The position numbers and the translations under genes were made by a program. This document shows, piece by piece, positions 1 through 10,346 of a stretch of DNA of 31,733 nucleotides (its first letter is position 1; each line of letters opens with the position of its first letter). The notes beneath the pieces were generated by a model. That model made no database searches, was not told the DNA's origin, and saw only the letters and a program-made list of their open reading frames with translations. This stretch comes from Plantago elongata (Eukaryota; Streptophyta; Magnoliopsida; Lamiales; Plantaginaceae), in contig JAYMSP010001473.1 of the NCBI GenBank assembly GCA_036897095.1, forward strand, positions 1-31,733. The letters are read 5' to 3'.

Positions 1-1122
1 GTATAGTATAAAGGGTCAAGGGCAAGGATACAAGATCTTTAACTGAAATAGCTTACTTCAGGGTGAAATAGAATTTTGAAATCATTGTCTTACTTATCCT
101 ATGGCTTTGCTTTGATTTATTATTCCTTTTTAGGATTGGATTTCAGGTTAGTAACTTCGATTTGTTATTTTTCCCTTTTTATTCCTTTCGAATCAAAATC
201 AAATAGAAATAGAAGAGTTGAGTAAATCAAAAATTAAAATGCAAAGGAGGTTAATGGCCAAGAGAAAAGAAGCGCGAGTCACAGTGATTTTGGAATGTAA
301 GGGTTGTATCTGAAACGGTGTTAAGAAGGTATCAACGGGCATTTCCAAATATATTCTAGTCTTTTCCTTTGATATTATCTGGACCAACATGTTGCATGTT
401 GTACCAATCAGGACTAAATTACCCCAGCTACATTTGCATCTGTAGGGTTAAAAAAGTTTGGGAAAGATAGGAAGTGCTTTGGGTAAACCCTTGTTTACAT
501 ATGAATGCACATCACACAAACTCTGGATTTCATATGCTAGGATATTGGTGGAAGTGGACATAACTAAAAAACTATGATATTGCCTCATGATTAAGGACCT
601 AAACCAAAAATCGATCAAACAACCTGTTGAGTATGAGTGGAAGCCAATCTTTTATGAGAAGTGCTAGAAGTTGGGACATATCTGCAATAATATGGCTCGC
701 AAACCCGCCCCCAAACCCGTGAACAGGCAATGGCGCTTTCAGGCGGACAAAAGGGTACCTGCACAGACTACGGGAGTTGCCAACAACCAACCAATTGCTG
801 CCCAGCCACGTGCGATTATAACCAGTGCACCTGTGACAGAAGATAGGGGACACACCACCTTTGAGGTTGGCACCATCTAGGATGAGCACACATCAGCCAG
901 CCCCAGCTACTACTCGGCAGCAGATTGAGCAGGCAAGAGACCGACCTCTGGATGATTGGCAAACAGTGGCAAGGGATCGATCACCGCGTTCTAGAAGCAG
1001 GAGAAAAGACCCCATGGTTGACCAACTTAATGGTAATGAGGACCGAGGTGTGCATTGTCATAATGGTTTTGAGTCGTTGAGGATTTCGGATGATCCTCTC
1101 TCGACCTTGAGACTACTTCCAT

Positions 1123-3340
1123 GATAGTCTCATGGAACGCCAAGGGGTACAATATAGCCAAACTTCGTGAGATCAACTTCCATCTCTCTAGTTTGAACTT
1201 CTCATTGGCTATACAGATAGATACACGAGTCAAACAAAATAAGAGTAAGAATATTATAAGCAAATTGGAAAATATATGGTGTTATTTGGCTAATTAAGCC
1301 TACCACCCAAATGGTAGGATTTGGTTACTCTGGGACCCAAGGGAGATCGATGTGCAGTTCGTCACCGGCAGTGCCAAGTATCTTCATTGTGGGATTTATG
1401 ACTTGCATGGAGTCCTCAACACTTGGTTAACATCGGTGTATGCACTCAATCAACTGGAAGATCGACGCATTCTCTGGAATAGCTTGGCGATACTTAATAA
1501 GCAGATCCAGGGAAATTGGCCTCTCTTGCGAGATTTTAATAATATTCTTACGTCATAGGATAGTATTGGTGGTGCCTTAGTTCAACAGTCCTAATATTGT
1601 GACCTAGTGAATATGATGGATAAGGCCGGTTTACATGAGCTAGATAGTATTGGTGACCACTTTACTTGGCACAATAAGCACTCACGGGACCATATCTACT
1701 CAAGGACTGATCGAGCTATTGGTAATATGTGTTGGTTCCGTACATACGACCATGTACAGTTTGAGATTTAAAGCCAAGCATCTCGGACCACTCCATACTA
1801 GTGCTCTAGCCTTGGACTATGCAGTCACGCATTCGGCTCCCCTTCCATTTTATTAACAGCGTGGTAGACCAACCCCTTTATCTTGACTTAATCTGCATCT
1901 CATGGAATGCACCTATCTCGGGTCGACCAGTAGTGGCTCTATGGATAAATTTCAACGTTTCCAACATGTGGTAAAGGAATTAAAACACCATTGTATAGGT
2001 CTTCAATTGACTCTTGAGGCAACAAGAGGAACACTCCATGCGGCTCAACTTGCTCTCACCCAATATAGATTGAATATCGGTCTGATTGAACAGGTTAAAC
2101 AATGTACCCAGGAGGTCCTACATTGAAATTATATGGAAGAGAAGCTATTGCAACAAAAGTCTAAGGTAGATTTTCTTCATCTTGGTGATGGGAATAACGC
2201 TTACTTCCATGCTATTGTATGAATAACGAATCGTAATATGGGAATCGCGAACTCAAACGTGTGGATGGGAGCTTTGTCACGACCCAATTCAAACTAGAAG
2301 ATGAGATTGTTAGCTTCTATAACCAGCTCATCGGTCAAGCCGTCCCGCACCTACAAGGGTTCGACATTGAAGCCCTACGAGCCGAAAGATAGCTAGCAAA
2401 CTCTACTACACACGGGTTAGTTGCTCCCGTCTCAACACAGGAGGTTTTAGATGCTCTACAGGTAATCGGCGACTTGAAAGCCCCAGGTATTAATGGTTTT
2501 AACTCCAAATTCTTCAAATTAGCCTGGAGCATTGTCGGGGAAGATACTATACAAGGTGTCAATTAATTCTTTACACATGACCGATTGTTTCTGTCAGTAA
2601 ATTGTAGTATTGTAACACTTATACCAAAGACTATTGGTGCGATGAAAGTAAAGGATTTTAGACTGATCTCCTGTTGCACCACAACTTATAAGATCATCTC
2701 CAAGATCCTTACGACTCGTCTAAGCAAGGTAATCGGTGAGGTGGTCCATGAGAGCCAGGCAGCATTCATCCCAGGTCATCAAGTACATAATTATATACTC
2801 TTGGCCTATGAATTACTTCGAGGATACAACAGGTTGGGAGGACGTCGAGGTGAATGTTACAAATGGATCTGTAGAAAACGTTTGATACAGTGGAATGGTC
2901 AGCATTAGAGGGTATTCTGCAAGAACTCAGTATCCAACCGAGATTCATGCGATGGATAATGGTATGTGTGACTACTGTATGTTACCGATATATGGTTAGT
3001 GGGAAACCCTCCCGCCTTCTCAAGGCTCATCGAGGATTTTTCCAGGGTGATCCGCTATCGCCACTGTTGTTTGTCATAGTTATGGTACATGTATAGAGTG
3101 CTACAGAAGTTGAAGCAAATACCGGATTTTAACATCCATGTTATATTGTGAACCTTAGCTTTGTTGATGACTTGCTATTGTTTGGAATGGGAGATGTGCA
3201 ATATGTGGAATTGCTAATGGAGAAATTCACCTCCTTCTCACAGTCTACTGGCTTAAAGTGCAACCCGGCTAAATGCCAGGTGTATTTCGATGCCGTACTT
3301 GAGGACGTCAAACTCGACATCAAGCTGCTCACTGGGTAAG
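1123..3340 (+). pseudogene. LINE ORF2 remnant: endonuclease and reverse transcriptase
   Basis: This is the broken ORF2 of the LINE. The endonuclease part is recognisable at 1352-1557 and about 1620-1740. The RT part includes a DGNNAYFHA-like segment near 2190, a FKLAW segment near 2515, a LIPK...FRLIS stretch at 2620-2670, an SQAAFIPG motif near 2755-2780 and a QGDPLSPLLF motif near 3045-3075. The catalytic FVDDLLLF box lies near 3163-3186. Stops and frame changes, for example near 2390, 2565 and 2906, rule out a functional polyprotein. The family order EN-RT-zf-RVT is established for plant L1-type LINEs. Confidence 0.88.
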
Positions 3341-3648
3341 AAGAGGGTGACATGCCCTTCCGGTATCTTGGCGTTCCCCTAACAAGCAAAAAGCTCACCA
3401 TCACCCAATGTCATCCTCTCATTGATAAAATTGTAGCCCAGATTCGGCACTAGAGTGCGAAGCTCCTGAGCTGGCCGTCGTGCTTAATTAATCAAGAGTG
3501 TCCTATTTGTTGTCACCAATTACTGTCTACAATGTTTCCCACTACCAAAGGGTGTACTTCACCACATCGAAGCGATCTGCAGATCCTTCATGTAGGCTAA
3601 CTGTGATATGGTCACGAATAAATCACCAGTAGCTTAGCAAAAAGGTTT

Positions 3649-4430
3649 GTGCTCCTAAGAGTCAAGGGGGGGCTAGAAATCATTGATTTACAAGGTTGGA
3701 GCAAAGCATGCTTACTAAAGCTACTATGGAACCTCTGTAACAAAAAAGATAGTCTATGGATTAAGTGGATTCATGCCTACTACATGCTACAAGATCACAT
3801 TCTCTTGCACGCGATCCCACTTACTAGTTCATGGACTATGAAGGGTATCCTCCAGGTTCGATTTTTAATAACAAATAATAGTACTTGGATTTCTATGCAG
3901 AGTTTGCCAAAGTTTAATCTTTACAAAATGAAGGATTGGATGAGGAATGGAAGACACTGCTCTTTGGCTCGATAGCACATCCGCATGCCCGGATCATCAC
4001 TTGGTTGGCCTGCCACGGCCGTCTGTCAACTCGGGACATGCTGTTCCAGTTTGGACTCATTGACAGAGCACGATGCTTCCTCTGCCCAGTCGCGGAATCC
4101 AGGGACCACCTCCTCTTTGATTGTGTTGGGTCCCACCCAATCTGGAAGGAGGTATTACAATGGTTGGGATTTCAACACTCGCCAGGGGAATGGCCTACGG
4201 AACTCAGATGGGTTCTACGCCATAGCAAGGGCAAGAACTGGAGAAATCGACTACTCAAAGTGGCCTTTATAGAAACTATATGTGAGGTTTGGAAGTATAG
4301 AAATAGTGTGTGTTTTGATAATGACAATGGACATGTATCCATTTTCCAACAAATCATCTGTGTCGTCATATATAGAGCTTGGTTAGTTCCCCGGCTTCGA
4401 CCCCATGTTAGGAGTGTTTTGCTGGTCTAG
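3649..4430 (+). pseudogene. LINE ORF2 C-terminus with zf-RVT zinc-binding domain
   Basis: The longest open piece (3936-4430, 164 aa) carries the classic zf-RVT pattern: a WLACHGRLST-like segment followed by CFLCPVAESRDHLLFDC, with the Cys-x2-Cys and His/Cys ligands retained. After it comes the usual WK(Y)RNSVCFDN-type tail. The segment upstream (3649-3960) is the RT thumb/connection region in another frame. About 100 bases of 3' UTR follow before the A run. This is the best-preserved part of the element. Confidence 0.85.
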
Positions 4431-4559
4431 TTCATTCAGTTTTTCTTTTTTAGCATTCAGGTTGGATCTCTTGATTGCCTCCCGTTTTGTACTGGTTTTG
4501 GAGTTTGAAAATATATTCTCACTTAAAAAAAAGTAAAATAATATAGTAGCTTCTTATGG

Positions 4560-5890
4560 TGGTATATGAAGGTAGCGTGATCCTTAAACTTATCCACTTC
4601 GGGATTTTTCAGACTTGGTATACACTAAGACATATATGAGCTACCCTTATAGTGATCCTATACCTTATTCCTAATACACTAGGTTCCCAACCAAGTGTTC
4701 CCCCTGAGTTGTTTCCCGACTTCCCAATACATGTACTTCCTATACTCAGAACATTCCTTTAACCTTGGAGTTGCTCCTTAGTTTTCCAAACTACTTCCTC
4801 TACTCCACACCATATTTGGTGTTTGGTAAATGTTGGTAGATTAATAACTTCCATAGTTATGTAGTTCTACCTTCTTGAAGAAAGATCAGTTATTACACTT
4901 TATCAGTGTAAGGTGATATGTTATTTCTGACCCAAGACTATTTCCTTAGTTCTAGAAAAGTGAATGTCTTAGCTAGTCGCAACAATTCTTCAATTCAAGT
5001 CCTTCAAAACAGATATACCTTGCTTAAGGATCAAAACACTTAGAACTTTCGTACTATTTAGAATCAAGAGCTTGGTTGACGCAACTATAAACTTTGAGTA
5101 ATTAAGTAGAGAAGGTATGTATGCTTGAATGTAAACTCGGAAGTTATGTAAGTTCAGTGTAGAAGTGTGTGTTCAAGCATTCTAAGTGTGACTATTTTAT
5201 CGATGAAAATAAAGCCGTTTGAATTACAATCTGCCAGGCTGAGGTTCAAACTACAAATGATCCGTTGATAGTACTGCAAACTTTTTGTTCAACGAGTTAT
5301 GCAATGGCATTAAATGCATTGTACAATCTTTTGTCATGTTATACCAATGGGACAATCCACGTTGTCTGGGGTAATGCATGTTACTATCAGAAAGAAATTT
5401 GCCTCACATCAACTTATCGTAAAACATAACTTCTCCCAGAAACATAGTTTTAACCAAGTATCCTCCATCATAAAGTTTTTTGAGGCATAAAACATTGGTC
5501 TTCAGTAATCTTGTGTAGTCTTCAAGTCTCCAGAATTAAAGTTGTGCACTTACGTTGGATGCCTTCTTCTTGATCTTCTTCAACGATATAAAAATTACAT
5601 TTATAGAACTCACACATCCTATACAAGATTTACTAGACTAAACATACAATGTATACTTCCTCTTTTAAATTGTTCGAATGAACCAAGAGCACCATATACC
5701 TTTCTGAACTAAGGTAAGTTATTAAGGTGCACTGATCAAAACTAAACATGTATTTCCTAACAAATTTCTCCCTTTTTGATGATCAATCACCTATGACTAC
5801 CTTTAAAAACCTATTTCAACTTGGATGAGGATACATTCAACACTTAAACATTTCTTATGATTATGATTCTTTATATTTCAATACAAAAAG
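4560..5890 (-). mobile_element. Probable 3' LTR and end of internal region of a Copia (Sirevirus-like) element
   Basis: On the - strand, a purine tract AAAAAGGGAGAAATT (5777-5763) directly precedes TGTTAGG at 5762. This is the arrangement seen at the polypurine tract/3' LTR junction of many plant Copia elements, where a 'gatgatcaaaaagggaga' phrase precedes the LTR. The LTR would run from 5762 leftward for about 1.2 kb, and 5778-5890 would be internal 3' sequence. I could not place the far LTR end, which lies somewhere near the LINE tail. No coding sequence of the element remains here. The family name is an inference. Confidence 0.5.
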
Positions 5891-6341
5891 TAAGGCGATG
5901 ACCACTTGTGAATCGTCCATTTTGTTTATTGGTCATTGTATTTATGTGATTAAATTGTTATCCGTGATAGTGAATACAATTCGGTTATTATTGATTAAAT
6001 TGTATACTTGGGTAACAACACCCCTTTTAGTCTTTTATTATGTCGTTATCTGGATTAACAGCTTTGTATTTGGTCGGGAGAGAAAAGTGAGGTTTTGGTC
6101 CATAATATATTTACTAGTTAGAAATACCTTTCGTAACCCTTCTCACTGTTAAATTCAAATAATAAACCTAGCTAATAAAGTACGGTTTAAAAATTCTCTA
6201 GAAATACGGGTTTTAAATAATTTATATTGAGACATAATTATATTGTTAATTGAAACATTAATGTTATTAAATAAATGTATATAGAGATAACACTAGTATG
6301 TTTTCATACATAAATAATGCATTTTGTGGACAATATATATC
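5891..6341. other. Intergenic, no gene seen
   Basis: AT-rich sequence. The 84-codon open frame at 5898-6152 is hydrophobic and shows no recognisable motif. I treat it as chance. Confidence 0.5.
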
Positions 6342-6407
6342 GTTTTATTAACAACCATTAATTAGTTTGACTATAATATTTTGAGTTTTATTAACAACCA
6401 TTAATTA
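6342..6407. repeat. Two perfect 23-bp direct repeats upstream of the peptide gene
   Basis: The same 23-bp sequence, with core TTAACAACCATTAATTA, occurs at 6342-6364 and 6385-6407, a period of 43 bp. The second copy ends 26 bp before the TATA box of the cysteine-rich peptide gene. The position suggests duplicated promoter sequence, but that function is inferred. Confidence 0.85.
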
Positions 6408-6433
6408 TTTTAACTTTTAAGAAGTTACATGGA

Positions 6434-6441
6434 TATAAATA
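6434..6441 (+). promoter_or_regulatory. TATA box of the cysteine-rich peptide gene
   Basis: The consensus TATAAATA lies 98 bp upstream of the ATG at 6539. Transcription would start near 6465, giving a 5' leader of about 70 bases. Confidence 0.7.
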
Positions 6442-6538
6442 CTACCCTAGGTTCTTCCAAATACATCACACAACTATATTTAGATAAATTATTAGTTGGA
6501 GTGGAGATACAAATTAAAGGAGAAAAAAGAAGAGAAAG

Positions 6539-6795
6539 ATGATAGGGAGACGTTCACGAAATGTTGTGTTTACAATGGTGATTTTGTTGATGTGTTTAAT
6601 GGCGAATGTGGCTTTTGCAGGTTCACATCGAATTCTTAATGGTAATATCGCTGCATGCATTAGCGATTGTGAGAAGGTGCTTGCACCATTAATAAGGGCG
6701 ACAAATGTATGGACGATTGTAATGCTGAATGTTTTAGTCATTTGAGAAATATATACCTACCTCCCTTGGCCAAGCAAATTCCCAAAAAGCTTTGA
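6539..6795 (+). CDS. Small secreted six-cysteine peptide (Ole e 6/thionin-like cysteine pattern), one frameshift
   Basis: The first frame starts at 6539 and encodes a basic N-terminus, a hydrophobic core (VVFTMVILLMCLMANVAFA) and a likely signal cleavage after Ala27. It then shows Cys40 and Cys44 in an ACISDC context. Cysteine spacing is then lost in this frame, and it ends at 6745. The -1 frame, entered near 6671-6680 and open to the TGA at 6793-6795, supplies four more cysteines, including a CMDDCNAEC motif (6706-6732). The combined spacing is about C-x3-C-x4-C-x7-C-x3-C-x3-C. That resembles plant small secreted CX3CX3C...CX3CX3C peptides such as Ole e 6-like or thionin-like proteins, but the family assignment is tentative. 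The gene has a TATA box and a poly(A) signal. The break may be a one-base deletion making a young pseudogene, or a sequencing error. Confidence 0.65.
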
Positions 6796-6849
6796 TTATT
6801 AAAAACATAATATGATGTAAGAGCACTATTATCTGGAGATGTGTAAAAA

Positions 6850-6855
6850 AATAAA
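6850..6855 (+). terminator. Poly(A) signal AATAAA
   Basis: An AATAAA lies 55 bases after the TGA of the peptide gene, at normal distance for a plant near-upstream element. Confidence 0.55.
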
Positions 6856-6879
6856 GATCTTTGAAAGTTTAATTTCATT

Positions 6880-7250
6880 TACTTGTTTGGTTTGTGCTTT
6901 TCAATAATACAAAAATATTGATAGATTGGTTAACTACAATATGCTAAGTTGAGCGGATAATGGAACTTGCTTGAATTGTTTGATGAAAATATAAATGGAT
7001 TTTAGAAATGGTTTAGGTTATTTGTTGATAAACATCGTTAGTAGACAATTGATAAATTACATATGAAAGCATTTATGGATCAATCATTTCTAAAAGAGCG
7101 AATTACAGAAATTTAGGGTAATTCCAAATTAACGCCTCGATCTCAAACAATGACAGATAAGCAAAAATCATTTTTTTATTGACCAACTGATTTAAATGGA
7201 AAAAGAAAATGAATTAAATTAAATTACAATTTAAATTTTTTATTTACTAA
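6880..7250. other. Intergenic, no gene seen
   Basis: AT-rich sequence between the peptide gene and the foldback region. I see no coding, RNA or repeat signal. Confidence 0.5.
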
Positions 7251-7320
7251 ACATTGGACTCAAATTTTTATAAATTACATTACTCACTCAAACAATTTCC
7301 CAAAAACTTTAGTAAAACTA

Positions 7321-7910
7321 CAAAACAACTGGCACCATCTTCCACCACCTTCAACCACCATATTCACCACCTCCTCCCTCCATTATTCATGTTCTTCAAG
7401 AAAAAAGCTTCAATGGAGCCTCCACCGGATCGAAGTTATGTAATGAACGATCGTAACTGGAAAATACAACTTTGGTGGAGGCTCCATCGGAGCTGTAAAA
7501 TAGCTCCGTAAACAGCTCCAGGGATTTGGAGTTGTACGGCTCCGAATCTGAGTTGTGTACAACTCTGGGACTGGAGCTGATCGTTGGAGTTGTTTGATCA
7601 TCAGTTCTGTCAGAGCTCTTACAGTTCCGATCAGGAGCTGTCATCAACTCCGAAATCGGAGTTGTTTCAGCTCCGATCTAGAGTTGTAACATCTCCGAGA
7701 TCGGAGTTTTTTCAGCTCTAATATGTAGTTGTAATAGCTCATATTAGGAGCTGTCAATAGCTCCGATCTGGAGCTGGTTTGACAGCTCCGAGATCGGAGC
7801 TTTAACATTTCCGATATGAAGCTGTCGGAGCTATCTTTGGCAGGTCCGATCAGAGCTTTTTACTAAACTGGTGGTGTGGTGGTGGGATTGGTGGTTAGAT
7901 GTGGTGGTTT
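7321..7910. repeat. Foldback region with GGTGG/CCACC arms and a palindrome array
   Basis: A CCACC-rich stretch (about 7330-7375) faces a GGTGG-rich stretch (about 7868-7910), so the two can pair. Just inside, ATGGAGCCTCCACC (7413-7426) is matched by its exact reverse complement at 7473-7486. The core, about 7488-7860, is full of AGCTCCGATC/GGAGCT motifs on both strands. The clearest units begin near 7645, 7669, 7690, 7714, 7735, 7759 and 7783, that is, every 21-24 bp. Each unit is itself a near-palindrome of the form AGCTCCGA(N)TCGGAGCT. Overlapping open frames here are by-products. A foldback-type non-autonomous transposon is possible, but I could not fix its ends. Confidence 0.7.
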
Positions 7911-7969
7911 GTTGGGGAATATGGTAGTTGGATGTGCTGGGAAAGAAGGTGAGAGAAGAAGGGTTTAAA

Positions 7970-8535
7970 TGTTAATTGTCAAACTTTTGGGTATTCATTT
8001 ATTTATAAGAATTATAACTTTTATGAGTTAATTAAGCAATAAGTAAAATTAATATAATTGAAGAATTATAAAGAAAGATAAAATAGGTGAAAACGTTGGC
8101 TTTTGGGTTTAGATGTAATTCTCAAATTAGTGCAGTGTAAAATTGTGGATGAATCTGTAATAGTTTAAAATTAAGGTATTAAAAGTGATAAGTAGGCAAT
8201 TTTAATGCAAGTATTTGAATTGTTCATGTTGATATGTCTTGAAGAAAAATCAAACTTACATTCAATTACAAATTACTTGGTTCAGTATCGAGCTGGTTGT
8301 CCATCACAGTGGAACCTAAACATTTTGAAGAAGCCATAAATGTTGTCTTCACATTCTAATTGGTAAAACGTAATACAATTACACAGGATTTGACCCCATC
8401 ACCTCATTCTTGTACCTTTAGCTTTTTTACCACACAATCAACTAATAAATACTCCTCCATTCTGATAAAATCTTTATAACTTCAATTAAGAAAATTACAA
8501 TAAAACAAATTTTAAATAGATGCTATATTGGTAAA
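7970..8535. other. Intergenic, no gene seen
   Basis: AT-rich sequence with no convincing open frame, RNA gene or repeat. Confidence 0.5.
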
Positions 8536-8543
8536 GTTGTAAG
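8536..8543. repeat. Target-site duplication, left copy (GTTGTAAG)
   Basis: Identical to 9612-9619, flanking the hAT element exactly. Confidence 0.8.
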
Positions 8544-9611
8544 CTGTGTTTTGAAAATCGGATCGTAACGGCCGGTCCGACCGGTTCGGCCGGAAAACCG
8601 GTGTTCACCGGCTGTTTGTGAGGTCTAAAGCCGGCAAAAAGCCGGATCCGAAAAAGCCGCTCGAGCCGGGGAACCGCCGGCTCGAGCCCAATTTAAAGAA
8701 AAACAGAAATAACAGCCCTAATTTTTCTTCTTCAATCTTCAGTGTGTTTCACTGTTTCTTCAGCAGCCGGCATCGTTTCTTTTCTTCTTCTTCGACTCTT
8801 CGTGTTTCTTCTCCGTCCTTCTTCCGCCGCGTTTCACCTTCTTCCGCCGGCCGATCTATTTCTAACTAAATTGATGAACTGAAAAGCAAGCTGAACAAAA
8901 CCAGAAGATAAATAACAACATAACTGTGGAGAAACAGATCTACAGAAATGGAGAATGACTGGCGGAGGTGTTGGGGAAGAGTGAGGTGCGATGCAGAGGA
9001 TCGATTCCGAAGTAGACTGCGTCCATTGTATTGTATCGGAATTTGGTTTGATGATTCCAAATGCAGAATATGAATACGGTTTGTTGTTTGTTGCAGAAGA
9101 AAGGAGAGAACAGCAAATGGAGAGTCTACTGGTACACCAACACCAACAGTGTGTTGTACGTCTTCCTTCTTCTCCAATTGTGATGGTGGGTGTGCTTTGT
9201 GGGTGACAGCTCATAGTGAGATACATACACTATGTGAGTGTGATTAATTGTTTCACAAAAGTCAAAAGATGTGAAAATTATTTGAAATATGGTGGTGAAG
9301 GAGGACACGTGGAGTAATTGGGAGCAAGTGGAATTTATTTTGGTTCGATTCGGTTATCTTCTGTTCTGGATAGTGTAATCACAAGATCTACTTATATTTG
9401 AAGTTTGAGAGTCTGTATTGTTGATGTCTTGAATTTTTATAATGTTTATTTATAATTATGAAAATTTCGTGGGTATATATGTATTTAAAATATTTATAAT
9501 ATTATATATGACGTCATACTGGCTCAAAAACGGCTCAACCGGTCCGATCCCGGTTGAACCCTTTTTAGGGAGTGAGCGGCTCAATTGACCGGCCCGGCTT
9601 TTAAAACATAG
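8544..9611. mobile_element. Non-autonomous hAT DNA transposon, about 1.07 kb
   Basis: The ends are terminal inverted repeats: CTGTGTTTTGAAAATCGG on the left and, reverse-complemented, CTATGTTTTAAAAGCCGG on the right (14 of 18 match). Inside both lie GC-rich CCGGTCCGACCGGTT-type subterminal repeats. The flanking 8-bp sequence GTTGTAAG occurs exactly at 8536-8543 and 9612-9619. An 8-bp duplication and these termini are typical of hAT elements. Internal open frames (8618-8869; 8834-9226 minus) show no BED finger or hATC dimerisation motif, so no transposase is encoded. Confidence 0.85.
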
Positions 9612-9619
9612 GTTGTAAG
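9612..9619. repeat. Target-site duplication, right copy (GTTGTAAG)
   Basis: Matches 8536-8543 base for base. Confidence 0.8.
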
Positions 9620-10334
9620 TGTGGGATAAAGTAAGAGAAAGAATGAATAAATGGGAAAGATAAATAATAAAGAATTAGTTAGTGAGTTAAAACTTTACAT
9701 GTTTTTGGGTTAGGAAGTTTCTAATGTCACCCAAACAAATTCGGTAAAAAAAAAAATGTCACCCAAAAAAAGAAAAGTGGAGAAGTTATTAAAAGAACGG
9801 ATGGAGTGTTGATTAGTTAGCTATTTTTTTTATTATGAGATTGATTGATTAGGCTTTTTGTGAATGAATTAAAAATATAATTTTGCTACTTTATTATTTA
9901 GTTAAAAGATATTCATAGTTTATAAATCTTCCGTACTGAAATTGCATCAAGTTTACAACTGTTCACTAAATAAAAATCCTGCAACGAATTTTTCATCGAA
10001 ATTTTTGGTGGAAGGTTATTTTTCCAACGAATTTTCCGCTGGTGTTTATAGTTGTTAAACCCAAACTTTAGTACCAATGAAATAGCAATTGGGGTTTTCT
10101 TCCAACAAGTTTAGTTCACATTTCATGACACAATCTCTCCTTCCAGATTCTCTAGAACAACGATTCACACGAGAACTAGAATGAACCGGAAAGCTCGAAT
10201 CATTAGCGACATTGGACTAACGGAACACCGGTCTTTCACTGGAACTATTAGTGCCAATTCAGAATCTTTGATTCACCATAGTAGCACTATCATTCATGAT
10301 GACGAAGAAAGAAACTCTCTATCTATGTTCCTTC
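9620..10334. other. Intergenic, with possible transposon subterminal motifs
   Basis: No gene is seen. Around 9980-10040 there are CAACGAATTTTTC and CCAACGAATTTTCCG phrases of the kind found in subterminal repeats of plant DNA transposons. Related phrases recur near 11490-11600, on the other side of the truncated LINE. Confidence 0.4.
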
Positions 10335-10346
10335 TAAACATGCACT

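Larger units (their letters stand above)
330..4532 (+). mobile_element. Degenerate LINE (L1-type non-LTR) retrotransposon
   Basis: The translated fragments follow the normal plant LINE order but change frame many times and contain many stops. About 390-880 is the end of ORF1, including a degraded zinc knuckle near 660-690 that retains the KLGH core. Endonuclease remnants begin near 1123 with an ISWNA-like start and include a (G)DFNNILTS-like motif near 1530-1557 and an HFTWHN motif near 1660. Reverse transcriptase follows from about 2130 to 3340. The 3' domain is zf-RVT (about 3940-4330). The element ends in a short A run at 4525-4532. The 5' limit near 330 is approximate, and I found no convincing target-site duplication. 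It is long inactive. Confidence 0.9.

Noticed and set aside
5898..6152. 84-codon hydrophobic frame
   Set aside because: AT-rich chance frame with no conserved pattern and no neighbouring gene signals.
8834..9226. 130-codon - strand frame inside the hAT element
   Set aside because: Lies within the transposon, has no transposase domain and overlaps competing frames on both strands.
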